Positions 22,096 to 33,675 of a stretch of DNA of 64,000 bases are shown in pieces. The position numbers were made by a program, and so were the translations under genes. The notes under the pieces are model-generated. The model did not search any database, had not been told where the DNA came from, and saw nothing but the letters and a program-made list of their open reading frames with translations. Source of the DNA: Porogramme epimiltina (lineage: Eukaryota; Basidiomycota; Agaricomycetes; Polyporales; Polyporaceae); NCBI GenBank assembly GCA_900155495.1, contig FTLJ01000759.1:1-64000 (forward strand). The letters are read 5' to 3'. Within the stretch, counting starts at the first letter, position 1. Every line of letters begins with the position of its first letter.

Positions 22096-24122
22096 ATGGC
22101 GTCCGGCGGGCTGCACTCGCTTGCCACAATCATCAAGAGGTGTGTCCGCATTGCCTCGTGCAGCCCACCCTGTTCATAACACTCCCCAAGGCTAGAGGCA
22201 ACGACCTCGCGACTCGAGGACCTCGCCTCTCTTGCGACCACCTATCTCCCGCCCTCCGCGCAGGCCGCTGCCTCAGCAACCTCCCCCGCCGCTGGCAACG
22301 CAGAGCCGACGCCCGTCCCGCCCCCTGCACCGCATGCCCCCGCCCCACCGGCCCCTCCTGCCCCGCCTGCAGCGGCCGAGGTTCCGCGAAGCGTCGTCGC
22401 GTTCGATGAGCAGATCATCGAGGCGCGCCTGAAGCCGTTCGTCGAGCTCACCCGTAGCTTCGCAAGCGCGTCCGTCGTCGAGCAGGTGCGTCCGATCATC
22501 GATCCGCGCGCCCGGAACGCGTCACTCACCCGCATGCACGTACGGGCAGATCGGTCTGGTCGAGCAGGAGTTCACGCACCTGCGCGAGGTGCTCCTCGTC
22601 GCGGGCTCGTGCAAGAAGCCCGAGCAGGCCGTGTTCGAGAAGATGCTCCAGCCGCTGCAGAAGGACATCGAGGCGATTACGCGTGCCAAGGAGGCGAACA
22701 GGAAGGACAGGGAGTGGCTTGACCATTTGTCTACGGTTGCGGAAGGCGCGCCGTGTGTTGGGTGGATCACTGTGGTGAGTGCGACTGTGTCTGACGGTTA
22801 TCGTGTGCTACAATATGTATGTTTGTCTTGCAGTCCCCCAAGCCAGGTCCATTCGTTGGAGAGATCAAGGACTCGACACAATTCTACGGCAACCGTGTCA
22901 TCAAGGAGTACAAAGAGAAGTGCGTCTTGCTATAACTCGGCTATTATATGTGAGGACTGACGTTCGGCCAGGGATCGCAAACACGTAGATTGGGTAAGAG
23001 CGTATATTGCGATAATGGAGGATATGCGAAAGTATATTATGGAGTTCCACACTACTGGGCTCGTGTGGAATGCTAATGTAAGTTTATTGTGTTCCTCAAT
23101 ATACACTAGGTCCTTGACGCGACAGCATAGGGCGTCGCAGTGGAGGAGTTCAAAGCCTCGTCCAGTCCTGCCCCAGCCGCAGGTGGGCCGCCACCGCCTC
23201 CGCCACCGCCTCCCCCTGGTCCTCCACCTCCACCACCTCCTCCCGCTGCCGCTGCGCCTGCGGCATCAGGCGGAGGCATCTCCGCGGTCTTTGAGCAGCT
23301 TAACCGTGGCGAAGATGTCACGAAAGGTCTGCGCAAGGTTGACAAGAGCGAGATGACGCACAAGAATCCTGCTCTTCGCGCAAGCGGCACTGTTCCGGCC
23401 ACGTCGTCCTCGCCTGCCCCTAGTGAGCTGCGCGTTGATGACGGTATTGAACTGTGCTGATGACATTCGCAGCGCCAAAGAAGCCCATCAAGCCTAGCAA
23501 ACCTCAAGCACTGATGGGCAAGAAGCCAGCCAAGTTCGCCCTCGAGGGAAACAAGTGGATGATTGTATGTGTAGACGTGTGATACATCTTGTCGGATAGA
23601 CGTTGACCATCTAACACCCAGGAATATCAAGAGAACCAATCGCCACTGATGGTTGAGAACGCTGAGCTCAGCCAGACAGTGAACCTCTTTGGGTGCAAGA
23701 ACTCGACGATTGTCATCAAGGGCAAGGTGAACGCCATTACCCTCGGTTCGTATTTCCATGTATGTATGAATCGCCATTTGCGTCTTACGTCCGTCCTTTC
23801 AGTGAACTGCACGAAGACCAGCGTTCTCGTCGACTCGGTCATTTCATCGATATCTGTTACGAATTCTCCATCATTCGCCCTTCAGATCACTGGGAAGGCG
23901 CCCATGATACAGCTGGACTCGACGGACTCGGGCCAGATCTACCTGTCGAAGGACTGCCTGGATGCCGAGATCACGACGGCCAAGTGCAGCAGCATCAACA
24001 TCAGTCTGCCCGTGGAGGGAGAGGAGGATGGCGTGTTCAATGAGCACCCCGTGCCGGAGATGTTCCGCACCGTCGTCGTTGGTGGGAAGCTAGTGACAAC
24101 CGCAGTGGAGCATGCAGGGTAG
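22096..24122 (+). CDS. Adenylyl cyclase-associated protein (CAP/Srv2)
   Basis: Nine exons (22096-22139, 22191-22485, 22550-22774, 22834-22919, 22972-23077, 23131-23422, 23473-23564, 23622-23745, 23803-24122) give 527 aa. Order of parts: N-terminal coiled region [13 protein letters not shown]; helical folded domain ([16 protein letters not shown], then KPFVG-type [20 protein letters not shown]); polyproline stretch near residues 265-290 for profilin and SH3 binding; WH2-like [15 protein letters not shown]; and the C-terminal beta-helix (CAP/CARP) domain with GKVNAITL and [14 protein letters not shown] recycles ADP-actin and, in yeasts, couples Ras to adenylyl cyclase. Length agrees with fungal CAPs. 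Confidence 0.95.
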
Positions 24123-24629
24123 GGCGGTGATTCATGCGTCGGTAATAATGGAGTGTCATATTGAATGGATGTTTGGAGGCTGTGGACACTGGGAACAAAT
24201 GCTATGAATCAATTCGATAATTACTTGTGTGTAGCGCCGTTAGGAGGGTGGATGAATCCCCTCCGGCATGTCGTGATGGGACTTGTGAGGATCTGCACGG
24301 ACTTTACTGTGGCCATGTGCGGGCCTGGTGGATCACCATTGTGGCAAATACGTGAGCGGCATATGATAACGACGGAGGGCGAAAGCTATGCGGCGGTTGT
24401 TACCGGGTAAGTAAGCAGGTTAGCAGTGCAGCGCGCGAGGCTGTTTGCCGAACTTGAACTAATCTCTCCGAGACGCCGACCCTGCGGCCTCCCCATCGCG
24501 TCCTCGGTCCTCGTCTTCTTGTCCGATTCCCCTCCGGCTCCCTCCGCGTCTCTTGACTTTCTTCCCACTCGACCGTCTCCAACAGCGATACCCCCCGCGC
24601 GCAACGCATAGCACACCCTAGGAACACGC
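24123..24629. other. Intergenic, upstream of PhoD-like gene
   Basis: C/T-rich leader near the 3' end; no gene recognised. Confidence 0.4.
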
Positions 24630-27600
24630 ATGGATAACCCAGGATGGCACGCATTCCACCGAGCAAACAAGGCAAGTACCCAACTACACCCGCGCCCGCC
24701 TCCCCGAGTCCCCAAACCCCCCTCTGTTGACCTTCTGTGCGCCGCGCCTGCAGGATGAAGCCCGGTGGAGCACGCCCGTCCGCGGCCCCGACGGCCGCTT
24801 CCAACCCGTCGAGGAGGTCGGGCCCATGGCGGAGCCTTTCATCGGTGGCTTCATGCCCCCGCCATCACCCGTGCCCTCCATCGGACCGCCCCCGCCGCTC
24901 CCGCCCAAGGATGCGTCCTGGTCGCGCGACTCGGGCATGCGCATGCCGAGCAGCGCGAGTTGGTCCGATGCGTCGCGCACAGACTCGACGTACTCCGTGT
25001 TCGCCACTATGTCCGCCGTCGAGCGATCCAAGCACCTCCGCGTCGCCCGCATGTCGCCATTCCTCCAATTCATGGCCGGGCCTCTCCTACGCTACGACAC
25101 CACCGATGCGGCCGGCGTCTGGCGCGGCGCGGCGATGATCGTGAGTGAGTAGTGCTGCGTTCCCCATATCCCTTGACGCGTTCGGCCGGCGCCGGAGGCT
25201 GAGCGCACAGACACGGACTGACGGTCTGGGCGGTACGCTCGCAGCTGCCGACGCGGGGTCGATGTACGAGCCGCTTCCCACCCTCACGTACCACTGGGAT
25301 CCGAGCTCGGCACCTTCGAATGGGCTCGGCCGGCATGTCTCGACGCGCAAGCATGGCCAGTCGTTTGATCTTGGTCCGCACCCGGCGGACCCTCTATCCA
25401 ACGTCGCGCCCGTGTCGCCGACATCAGCGGGGAACGGCACCCAGGCCAACGGCGCGTCCTCCGAGCGGCGCAGCGTGGTTGGAACAGAACTCTACGTCCA
25501 TTACGGGAACGGAGGGTACGTACTAGATACGATCTACGCGCGGTTTTCGCTGATGTCGCGACTCCCTGCAGGACGTTCACGTTTTGGCGATTCATGATTG
25601 AGATACCCCTCACGTCCCACGAGATGAAGATCAACTATACCATTAATAACGGCATGGAGCTCAATTTCTTCGTGCCCGGCCGTAACCAGAACATGCGCTG
25701 GGCCGCTTATTCGGTCAGTCTTACGCCTCGCCGCACCGTCCTCTCCCCTCTCTCGCCCCGCGTCCCCCCTTCCTCCGCTTCTTGGCGGGCACGTGCTGAA
25801 ATCGAAGTAGTGTAATGGATTTAGTTCGGGCGTAAACCCTGACGACTTCCGAGGGCCCGGTTTCAAGAGCGGCTACGACCCGGTGTGGATGGACCTGCTC
25901 GAGCACCATGCCGAGAAGCCGTTCCACGCGCTCATCGGCGGCGGCGACCAGCTGTACTGCGACAGCATCGTACGTGAGCCGGAACTACAGGACTGGGTTA
26001 CACAGGCGAAGCCCGAAGCGAAGAAGGCGTACCGCCTGACGGAAGAAATGCGCGTCACCATCGACCGGTTCTTTTTCAACCACTACTGCCAGCACTTCCG
26101 GAGCGGGGCGTTCGCAAGGGCGAACAGCACAATGTAGGTTTTTGTGGCTTGTGCGGAAATATAGGGCCTCAGCTAACCGGAACTTGGCTCTAGACCTATG
26201 TTGAACATGCTTGGTGCGACATTAACTCCTATTGGTGTTGTGGGATGGCGCTGACGTTGCTTCTCTTCCAGATGACCATGGTGAGCAGCGCTCGGTGAGA
26301 TGATTTTGACTTCTGCGCTAACACGACTACCTAGATCTGGTAAGCTTAATGGAGCGCACACCTCGAAACAGGCATTTTTGACTGATCACCTTGACTTCGC
26401 GAAGATTGACGGTTTCGGAAGCTGTAAGTACCGCACCCACCCGCCTTGCGTGTTGTTCGGAACTGATTAAACCGTTATAACAGATCCTGATGATCTCATG
26501 ATGTCGCCCGTGTTCAACACGTAGGTTCGAACTTTTATTTTACGGTTCTAGCTCACGTGTACCCGGCATAGAATTGGTTCACGAGGATATTTCTTCTTCC
26601 TGTTGTTCCAATGCTTCATCAATGGTAAGCTTAGATGCCTCTGTGAAGTCAGGATTGAAGGTGCTGAATATATGGGTAGTCGAGATCGATGGATTGGACG
26701 ACAAACACCATCCGTTCCAGTCGCTAATAATTGGGGCTCAGGGGCCTTACATCCCATACCGTTCACATTCGTTCTTGTCCTCTTTGGGCCCTCACGTCCA
26801 GATCCTATTACTCGACTGCAGGTCGGTGTTCCGAGTTAGATAACGTGACAAGGCTGAGTATATGACCATGCAGGGCGGAGCGCAAGAAGGACCAAGTTTG
26901 TAGTCCGGTAGAATACCAGGCGGTGTTTTCGCGGATGCAAACACTGCCACAAACGGTCGAGCACCTGGTTGTGCAAACAGGTACCGCGTAGCGTCCATTC
27001 GCTCTCCGCTACAAGCTAATCCTATTTCCGTCAGGTATCCCCGTCGCCTATCCTCGCATGGTGTTCCTGGAGAACGCGCTCGACTCCAAGCTGAACCCTC
27101 TGGTGGCGCTTGGACGGAGCGGTTCTTTAGGTCTTTCCGGCTTCGTGAACAAGTTCAATGCCGATGCGGAACTCCTTGACGATCTGGTGAGTTCTTGCAT
27201 TGCTAGTGGGTCCTTGTAGGTCCGTCCCTAATAGGCTTGATTACTCCGCATAGAACGATCATTGGACCGCTAAAGCGCACAAGGTACGTATGACGGCATT
27301 GTGCTCCGCGTGCCCTCGTGTTTATTGACGACTCCAACAGCGGGAGCGGAACTGGTTCATCCAGGAATTGCAAAAGTACGCGATGGCCACACATACACGC
27401 GTCAGCATCGTCTCTGGAGACGTGCACTGTGCGGCGGTCGGGGTGCTCAAGACACTTGTTCGCGACAAGAAAAGGCAGGATGTGCCCCCCGCCCAGGATC
27501 CGCGCTATATGATCAATGTCGTGACAAGTGGGTGCAATGTTCATAACACCCCTGTTCATGTCATTGATCCGCATATTTTCTCGCATCAGGTGCCATTGTG

Positions 27601-28029
27601 AATACACCGTGAGTGGCAGTTGATGTTACGGCGCAATTTATCCCCACTGATGGCCGAATCCTTAGACCCCCCAATGGTGTCATTACTATGGTGTCGACGC
27701 TCTCCACCAAAACGCACAAGACCTTGCACCATGCAGAGACCGACGAAGCAATGGTATGTAGGGTTGTTACTGCCTAAACATCTTAACTCACGTCTTTGCA
27801 ACAGATCCCGATCTTCGAGCGCGACACTGACGGCAGCGCGCCGAAGAGCAAATACATCATGGGCAAGCGCAACTGGTGTAGCGTCAACTGGGAGCCTTCT
27901 TCTGGCGACCTCATCTGGGACATTCGCGTCGAGATCCAAAAGGGCAACGGTCAAACGACAGGTTACGCCGTTCGTGCGCCCCCTCCCCGCTGGGCGCGAT
28001 CCATGTCTGCACTTCACACAAACACCTAG
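24630..28029 (+). CDS. PhoD-like phosphatase (19 exons)
   Basis: Exons 24630-24671, 24754-25144, 25245-25515, 25572-25713, 25811-26133, 26194-26213, 26272-26280, 26335-26339, 26405-26423, 26484-26520, 26572-26624, 26680-26821, 26874-26980, 27035-27186, 27254-27283, 27341-27527, 27590-27608, 27666-27753 and 27805-28029 give 753 aa. Metallophosphoesterase motifs are ALIGGGDQLYCDS, DDHDLIDGFGSY, and RVSIVSGDVHCAAVG. FKSGYDPVWMDLLEHHAEKP precedes the first motif. This is the large fungal PhoD-like family; the substrate is not known from sequence. The N-terminal 100 residues are Pro-rich and there is no signal peptide, so an intracellular role is likely. Intron 1 uses a GC donor. Confidence 0.9.
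24672..24753 (+). other. GC-AG intron
   Basis: The donor is GCAAGT, the acceptor GCAG. Only this donor keeps the frame (ANK joined to DEARW); the nearby GTACCC donor would run into TGA. Confidence 0.75.
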
Positions 28030-28300
28030 TTCCCCGTCTTCCGCTATCCGCCATCCTACCATTCCCACTATCATTATGCTCCAACTTGTCCGTCCTCAGC
28101 GGCTCTGCACTCTCCTTCGCGAGTTTTTTGGTTACTGCTCTCGTATATGCCCTCACTCTCGCTCATACCCCCACTGTATCTACTAAGTCCTACCTTACGA
28201 TCCGCGTCCTGTAAAATGTAATGCCCATCCTACACCGTTCGCACAGCTATGAGAACTAGTTAACTCATAATATAGAAGCTCAGGGAGCCCGCCGCAACAA

Positions 28301-30294
28301 CTACCGGCGCGGCAGGCCGTACGAGTACGTGACGGCCTCCTCGATCGGGTCCATCTCGCCGACCTCCATCTCGCCAACCTCCATGTCCCCGTCCGTCTCC
28401 GCCCCACCCTCGCCCTCGCCCTCGTGCGGCGTCTGCGCACCGCCGCCGCCGTCCTCGTAGTCCGTGTTGTACGCGCTCGCGTCGTGGTACCCCGCGAGCC
28501 CCGCGATCTGCGCGTCGAGGCTCGACGACGTCGGCGCGGGCGACGGGACGCGCTCGCTGCTGCCCTCGCGCGTGCCCGGGCCCGGCGTCGGCGTGCCCGC
28601 CGCGAGCATCCGCGGCGCGTGCCCCGCCGACGGCTCGCGCCGCACGTACGTCGAGGACGTCTTCGCGCGTTTGGAGGGCTCACCGTCGGCCGCAGCGGCC
28701 TTGGTCCCGCGCCCGCGCTTCGGCGCTGCGGGGGCCTTGCGTTTGGGGCCGGGCTGGCGCGGCTCGGCCTTTTCCTGCTTCCCCTTCTCCTCTAAGGCTG
28801 CACCGGGGGGCTGCGTGCGGTGCGTCAGATGGCGTCGAACGGCGGGAGGTATGCACGACGTACTGGCTGGGCCTTCTTGGCCTCCTCCTCCTCCTGCTCG
28901 TCCAGCGCCCACTGCTCCTGCATGAACTCGCCGTACCGCTCGCACATGGGGCGCCACGTCCGCGCGCTGTCCGGCTGGGGCTTGATGTCCGCGCCGGGGT
29001 TCGCGACGACGGCGTCGATGTCCGGCGGGGGCGGGAAGTCGAAGTCCGGGCCGGGGTTGATGCGCACCTGCGCGCCGTTGAAGAGCGAGAGGAAGGGGTA
29101 GTAGCCGAGCGTGCCGTCGTCGAACGGGTTCTCCTTGTGCTCCTTGATGCCCTCCTTGGCGCCCGCGCGCGGCTTGTGCGCGGACTTGCCTGGCGGCTTG
29201 CGCAGCGGCCGGTAGTCGTACAGGTCCTGGAACGCGATCCCCTGGCACTCGCCGTTGATGAAGAACGCGATGTACGACTCGGGCCCGAACGTGGGCACGG
29301 GGCGCATGGGCGCGGTCTCGGGCGCGCCGGCCTTGCCCCCGCGCCCGCTCGAGGTGACGTTCTTGACCGTCGCGCTCTTCTTGGTCGACGACGACGGGAC
29401 GCTCTTCGCGTCCGTCGCCTTCGCGCGGTCGCTCGCGTCCATGAGCGCGACCATCTCCTTGCACTGCGCGTACTCGAGGCTCTCGAAGTACTCCTGGCCC
29501 TTGAACTCGATCGCGATGCGCTCGCGGCGCACGTGCGCGGGGTCGTGCGCGTCGCGCGGGTCGCCGCGGCGGCGCGGGGGCAGGCAGACGTACATGCCGA
29601 CGACGTCGCCGCGGCCGAACGCGCGGCCGTAGGGCCGCGGGCGCGAGAGGTGCACCTTCTCGCCGGTGCGGTCGCGCACGGCGTAGGAGTAGCCGTCGTA
29701 GCCGGCGGGCGCGTTGAGGGGCGCCTCGCGGCGCGCCCAGCCGAGGCGGACGTGCCCGCCGTCGCCCGCGTCGCGGTCGATGGCGACCTCCATGTACCAG
29801 CGGCCCTCGCGGACGGGCGCGTTGCAGCGGGCGGAGCGGAAGCCCTTGTCGCCCTGGAGGCTGAGCCCGTCTTGGGTGACGCGGACGAACGGGCTCCGGT
29901 CCTCCCACGAGACGCGGAACGTGGCAGGGGTGGACTCGATCGTGCGGAAGACGGCGGCGGAGCCCGGCGGGGAGAGGCCGGCGGGGGTGTAGCGGAAGTT
30001 CAGGCGGTTGAAGCAGAGCGGTTCGGTGGTGAAGTAGGTCGAGCCAGACGCGGCGGGGACGAAGCCCGGATGGCGGGAGATGGAGAGGCGCGGGCGGAGG
30101 GAGAGGTCGGCGCGGGCGCTGAGGACGACGTTCTCGGGCCCGGGTGTCGCGCCGGGGTCAGACGGGGCAGGCGATGCTGCGGCAGCGTGTGCGAGGGCGG
30201 CGTGCTTGCGCTTTTTGGTGGGGTGGCCGTGGTGCGTGGCCGGGGGTGTTGCAGCAGGGGGCTGGGATGCCTCGCGCGACGCCGCGATCTCCAT
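28301..30294 (-). CDS. Ash2/Bre2-type SPRY subunit of the COMPASS (Set1) complex
   Basis: The main minus-strand exon runs from the ATG at 30294 and encodes the SPRY fold: FVRVTQDGLSLQGDKGFRSA, GRWYMEVAIDRDAGDGGHVR, LGWARREAPLNAPAGYDGYS, GDVVGMYVCLPP, FINGECQGIAFQDLYDYRP and YYPFLSLFNGAQVRINPGP. Known Bre2/Ash2 proteins bind Set1 and stimulate H3K4 methylation in the nucleus. If unspliced, the frame stops at 28825. An intron near 28783-28862 (donor GTGCAT, acceptor GGTGCAG or CCTTAG) restores an open frame to 28301 with a Lys/Ala/Pro-rich then acidic tail, as in related fungi. I favour the spliced form; the donor is weak. Confidence 0.85.
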
Positions 30295-30788
30295 CCCGCT
30301 CACGGTGGGGCCTCTGCCACGAAGAGAGACTCACAGAGGGTGTGTTTTAGTTGCCGTCGAGGGAGTGGGGTGGTATAGGTGGAAGGGTGTCTTGTCTCCT
30401 CCGGCGAGGTCTCGAGGGCTCCTGGTGGCAGGGGTGTTTCGCAGCGAGGGAGGGTATATGGCCGACGGAGGATACAATGGGATGGACAGAGCCGGAGCAG
30501 ACGACGAAGAGGGCGGTGGGAGAGGACGGCGGGGCGAGGGAGAGCGATGACGCAGCGGCGGACGCACTCTCGCTTTTCTGACACTGAGGCTGAAAGCTGG
30601 TGGCGGTCAAATGGAGGGCATCAAGCCTTCCAAACGGGCGGTCCGGCGGTGCCGATCGAGATCTCCCGCCCATAACGTTATGCAACTCGAGCTTTCCGTG
30701 GTCAGAACCGTCGCCACCCCTCCCTCCTCTCGGCCTCCAACTCGGCCTCCTCTCCTACGATTACGACCGCTAGGGCGTGCTTTGACCC
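30295..30788. other. Divergent promoter region of Bre2 and E2 genes
   Basis: 494 bp between opposite start codons; no separate gene seen. Confidence 0.5.
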
Positions 30789-31781
30789 ATGACTGCCCTT
30801 CGGTAAGCCCCGCCCCCCATCGACATGGGTGTCAGTCGTTGAACTTAGTCACCACAGACGAATTCAGAAGGTGCCACCCTCCTGTCGTTTCCCGCGCGTG
30901 TGCTCATATGGCTTTAGGAGTTGAGGGATATCAACAACAATCCCATAGATGTGCGTACCTATATCCCTGTGGCGAGATCCGAGATGAACGGATATGCAGG
31001 GTTTGAAAGTGGAGACCGCAGAGGACAACATGTTCGAGTGGAAATGTGCGATCACAGCTTCGGTGAGTGTCTAGTGCACCTCTCTGTCGCGCTCGAAACT
31101 TCTGGCTAAGAAGGGACCCTCCTTTCATCAAGTCCAAGAGCCCTTACAAGGGTGGGACCTTCCTCTTTGACCTCTCCCTTCCCGAGAACTTCCCCTTCAA
31201 GGCCCCCTCCGTACGTTCCAGACTGTCGTGCTCGGCGCGTATCCGTGTGGGATATTCACACCGATCCTGTGGCCCAGGTGACATTCAAGACCAAGATTTA
31301 CCACCCCGGGATTAACGAGGAAGGCCATATCTGTGTGCCGGTCCTTCGCGATCAGGTGAGTATCGGACGTGCAGTCTACATCCCGTTTACTTCCTTCCCA
31401 AAGGCTCTCGGCGTGCTAATGACCCCTTGACCGCGGTTGAAGTGGAAGCCGACTGTGTCTCTTTCCTCGGGTATGTCCCTCACGCGCTAAGCGAGAGAGC
31501 CACTGACTGATCGCGGACATTCAAGTGCTTTCGACCATCTTAGACAAGGTTAATAACCCGAGTCCCGACGACCCCTTCGAGCCGGAGATCGCCGCTGTGA
31601 GTGGGGTGCTTGCTGTCCAACGTATGCATACATCTGACGGCACCTCTCTGAAGCTGTTGAAGAACGATGAGTCCAAGTTCCTCGCGACAGCGAAGGAGTG
31701 GACAAAGAAGTGCGTTTCGAAGGAGTTGGCGTCCACGAAGTGAGCTGACCGCGTTCTTGCTATAGGTACGCGTCGTCGTGA
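30789..31781 (+). CDS. Ubiquitin-conjugating enzyme E2, UBE2L3-like
   Basis: Ten short exons (30789-30802, 30849-30870, 30918-30950, 31000-31062, 31133-31210, 31278-31355, 31443-31470, 31526-31596, 31654-31709, 31766-31781) give 152 aa, the size of a bare UBC domain. It starts MTALRHHRRIQKELRDI, has SPYKGGTFLFDLSLPENFPF, then TFKTKIYHPGINEEGHICVP with the catalytic Cys at about residue 89, WKPTVSLSS, and ends WTKKYASS. The pattern is closest to UBE2L3/UbcH7-type E2s, which serve HECT and RBR ligases. The usual HPN motif reads HPG here. The acceptor of exon 5 is AAG-type and the least certain. Confidence 0.88.
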
Positions 31782-33675
31782 TCGGATGAAGTCAAGTTCG
31801 AGTAGCCTGTATAATCATCATCCCCCGACCGAGGAGGGGTCTTTGTATCATTGTTGTATAATGGCAATGTCTAGGTTTGACCAGGATGACCGCGCACTCA
31901 GAGGCACTGAGAAAGCATCGGAGGCCTCTGATGAGCCTATATACTTGTTGTGAGAGTCGGTGCTGGTTCATCTGGTCCAACAAGACTATGTTTGCACCCA
32001 GCTAGTTGATGTCTCGATGGCCGTTCTGTCCTGCATCTAGGTGTGTTACACGTGTTCTACCGAGATACTTCCCCGGCTTCCTTACAGGCACATCATATTC
32101 TCTTGAGCGAGCCGCATTGGCCTCGTGGGTGTGCATCATGGAAGGATAGCCCTATGATGTAGCCGTCTCGGCGTGAAGATCATCAACGCGGACTAGCTCT
32201 ACCACGCGCTTATGGTGGGCGTGTACCGTTCAGCTTTGCCATGGTCGGTTGTAGCCGACAAGCCATGCACCTATCACACGTAAGTTGTACTTCTGCATAC
32301 TGGGTGCCCGCAAAACGGGGCGCGGAACGATGCATCCAGCAGGGAGAGGTGTATGTAGAAGTTACGTCAGCTTATCGCACATCACAACCAATCTCCGTCG
32401 GCCATGTAGGACTGGCTGTTCCAGCTGACCGTTGTTGTGGCTTGCCGGCTCGTCCCTCAAGAATTATGAGGATAGATGAAGGCCGCAAAAACATGGCGAG
32501 GCTCTAATTCGGGAGACGAGACCCGGTGTGAAAAGTTTTCCATGCTCGCCTCATGCTTCGTGCATCATACTACGGACGGTGTCGAACAGAAAACGGAGGG
32601 TTTAGACGGCCAAACCATAACAGTTGCCATATATATCTGGTCGTCGATCTGGATCGGTGCCTTGGGGCGGGCCCCGCGAAAAATCCGAGCAGTATTTTTG
32701 CGGTAGGCCATGAAACCTTGTATGAGCACCTGAAGCTTAGGGGTGTCGGGCGCATGAAGGTTAGCTAAGCTGGGACCCGAGGTCACTGCGATGAAGAGAA
32801 CAAGACGGGGGCCCGAGAGGCGGGTACAACGGCTTACCTCCGAAGGGGAATGCCATCAAGGGGCAGGGCGCCCGTGCGGACATCTTGTTTTGGTCCCCCT
32901 TGCAAGAGCAGAGGCCTCGGTCGTGACGGCCGCCTCGTCTTCCAGCCTCCTTCCTCCTGCCCCCTCCCGCCACGCTCTTCACCGTCGCGGCCTGCATTCG
33001 GTATCCTCAAGGCGTCCGTTAACACCGGCCAGGAAGCGGCGCGGCTAGATCAGGCTTCGCGCCTCCAACTCGTGCCCAACACGTTGCTCGCTCCTTCCCC
33101 CACGGTCCACCCTCCCCGCCCTCTAAGCCTCCTCGCCCGTCTTTCTGCCTGTTTTTCTGTTTTTCTGATTCGCCTGCCGACGCCCCCCTAATCCCCATCG
33201 ACACACACACCCTCGTTTGACTCCCCGCACACAATATACGCGAACGCCAGATCGCGTTGTCCCCCGGTCACGCCCTCTCAACGTGTTCGCAACGAGGCCA
33301 CCTATTCCAGGGACCCCACCTAAACCTCGCCCGTTCTGACAATTACCATGCATCGCTTCCGGTAAGCACGTCGCCACGCTTCTTCTCTCGACCACAGCAC
33401 TCAGTCGCCCGTCCCCAATCTCCACCCTCACGCTCTCAGCAAACGGTCGGACGCACGACGGCCTCTTCTGGGCACCGAAGTCGCAGTGTCCGTCAGCACC
33501 GACACGCACGACAGCACGAGCCCCATCCTCCCCTCTTTACCTCCCGCGAGCGATTTCCGGACATCACTGATCTTGCCAGAGTGCGTCTCCCCTCCTGCTG
33601 CTGCTTCTTCTTCCCGCGATCCTATTCCCCTGCTCACCCGCACCCTTCCGCCGCGCGCCCTCCCGCCCGCTCGCG
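31782..33675. other. Intergenic, ending in a long C/T-rich leader
   Basis: 1.9 kb with no supported gene. From about 33100 to 33675 the plus strand is rich in C and T, consistent with a promoter and 5' UTR of the next gene; an upstream non-coding exon cannot be excluded. Confidence 0.5.

Noticed and set aside
29137..30378. 413-codon plus-strand open frame
   Set aside because: It is antisense to the Bre2 SPRY exon; GC-rich third positions keep the opposite strand open. No family resemblance.
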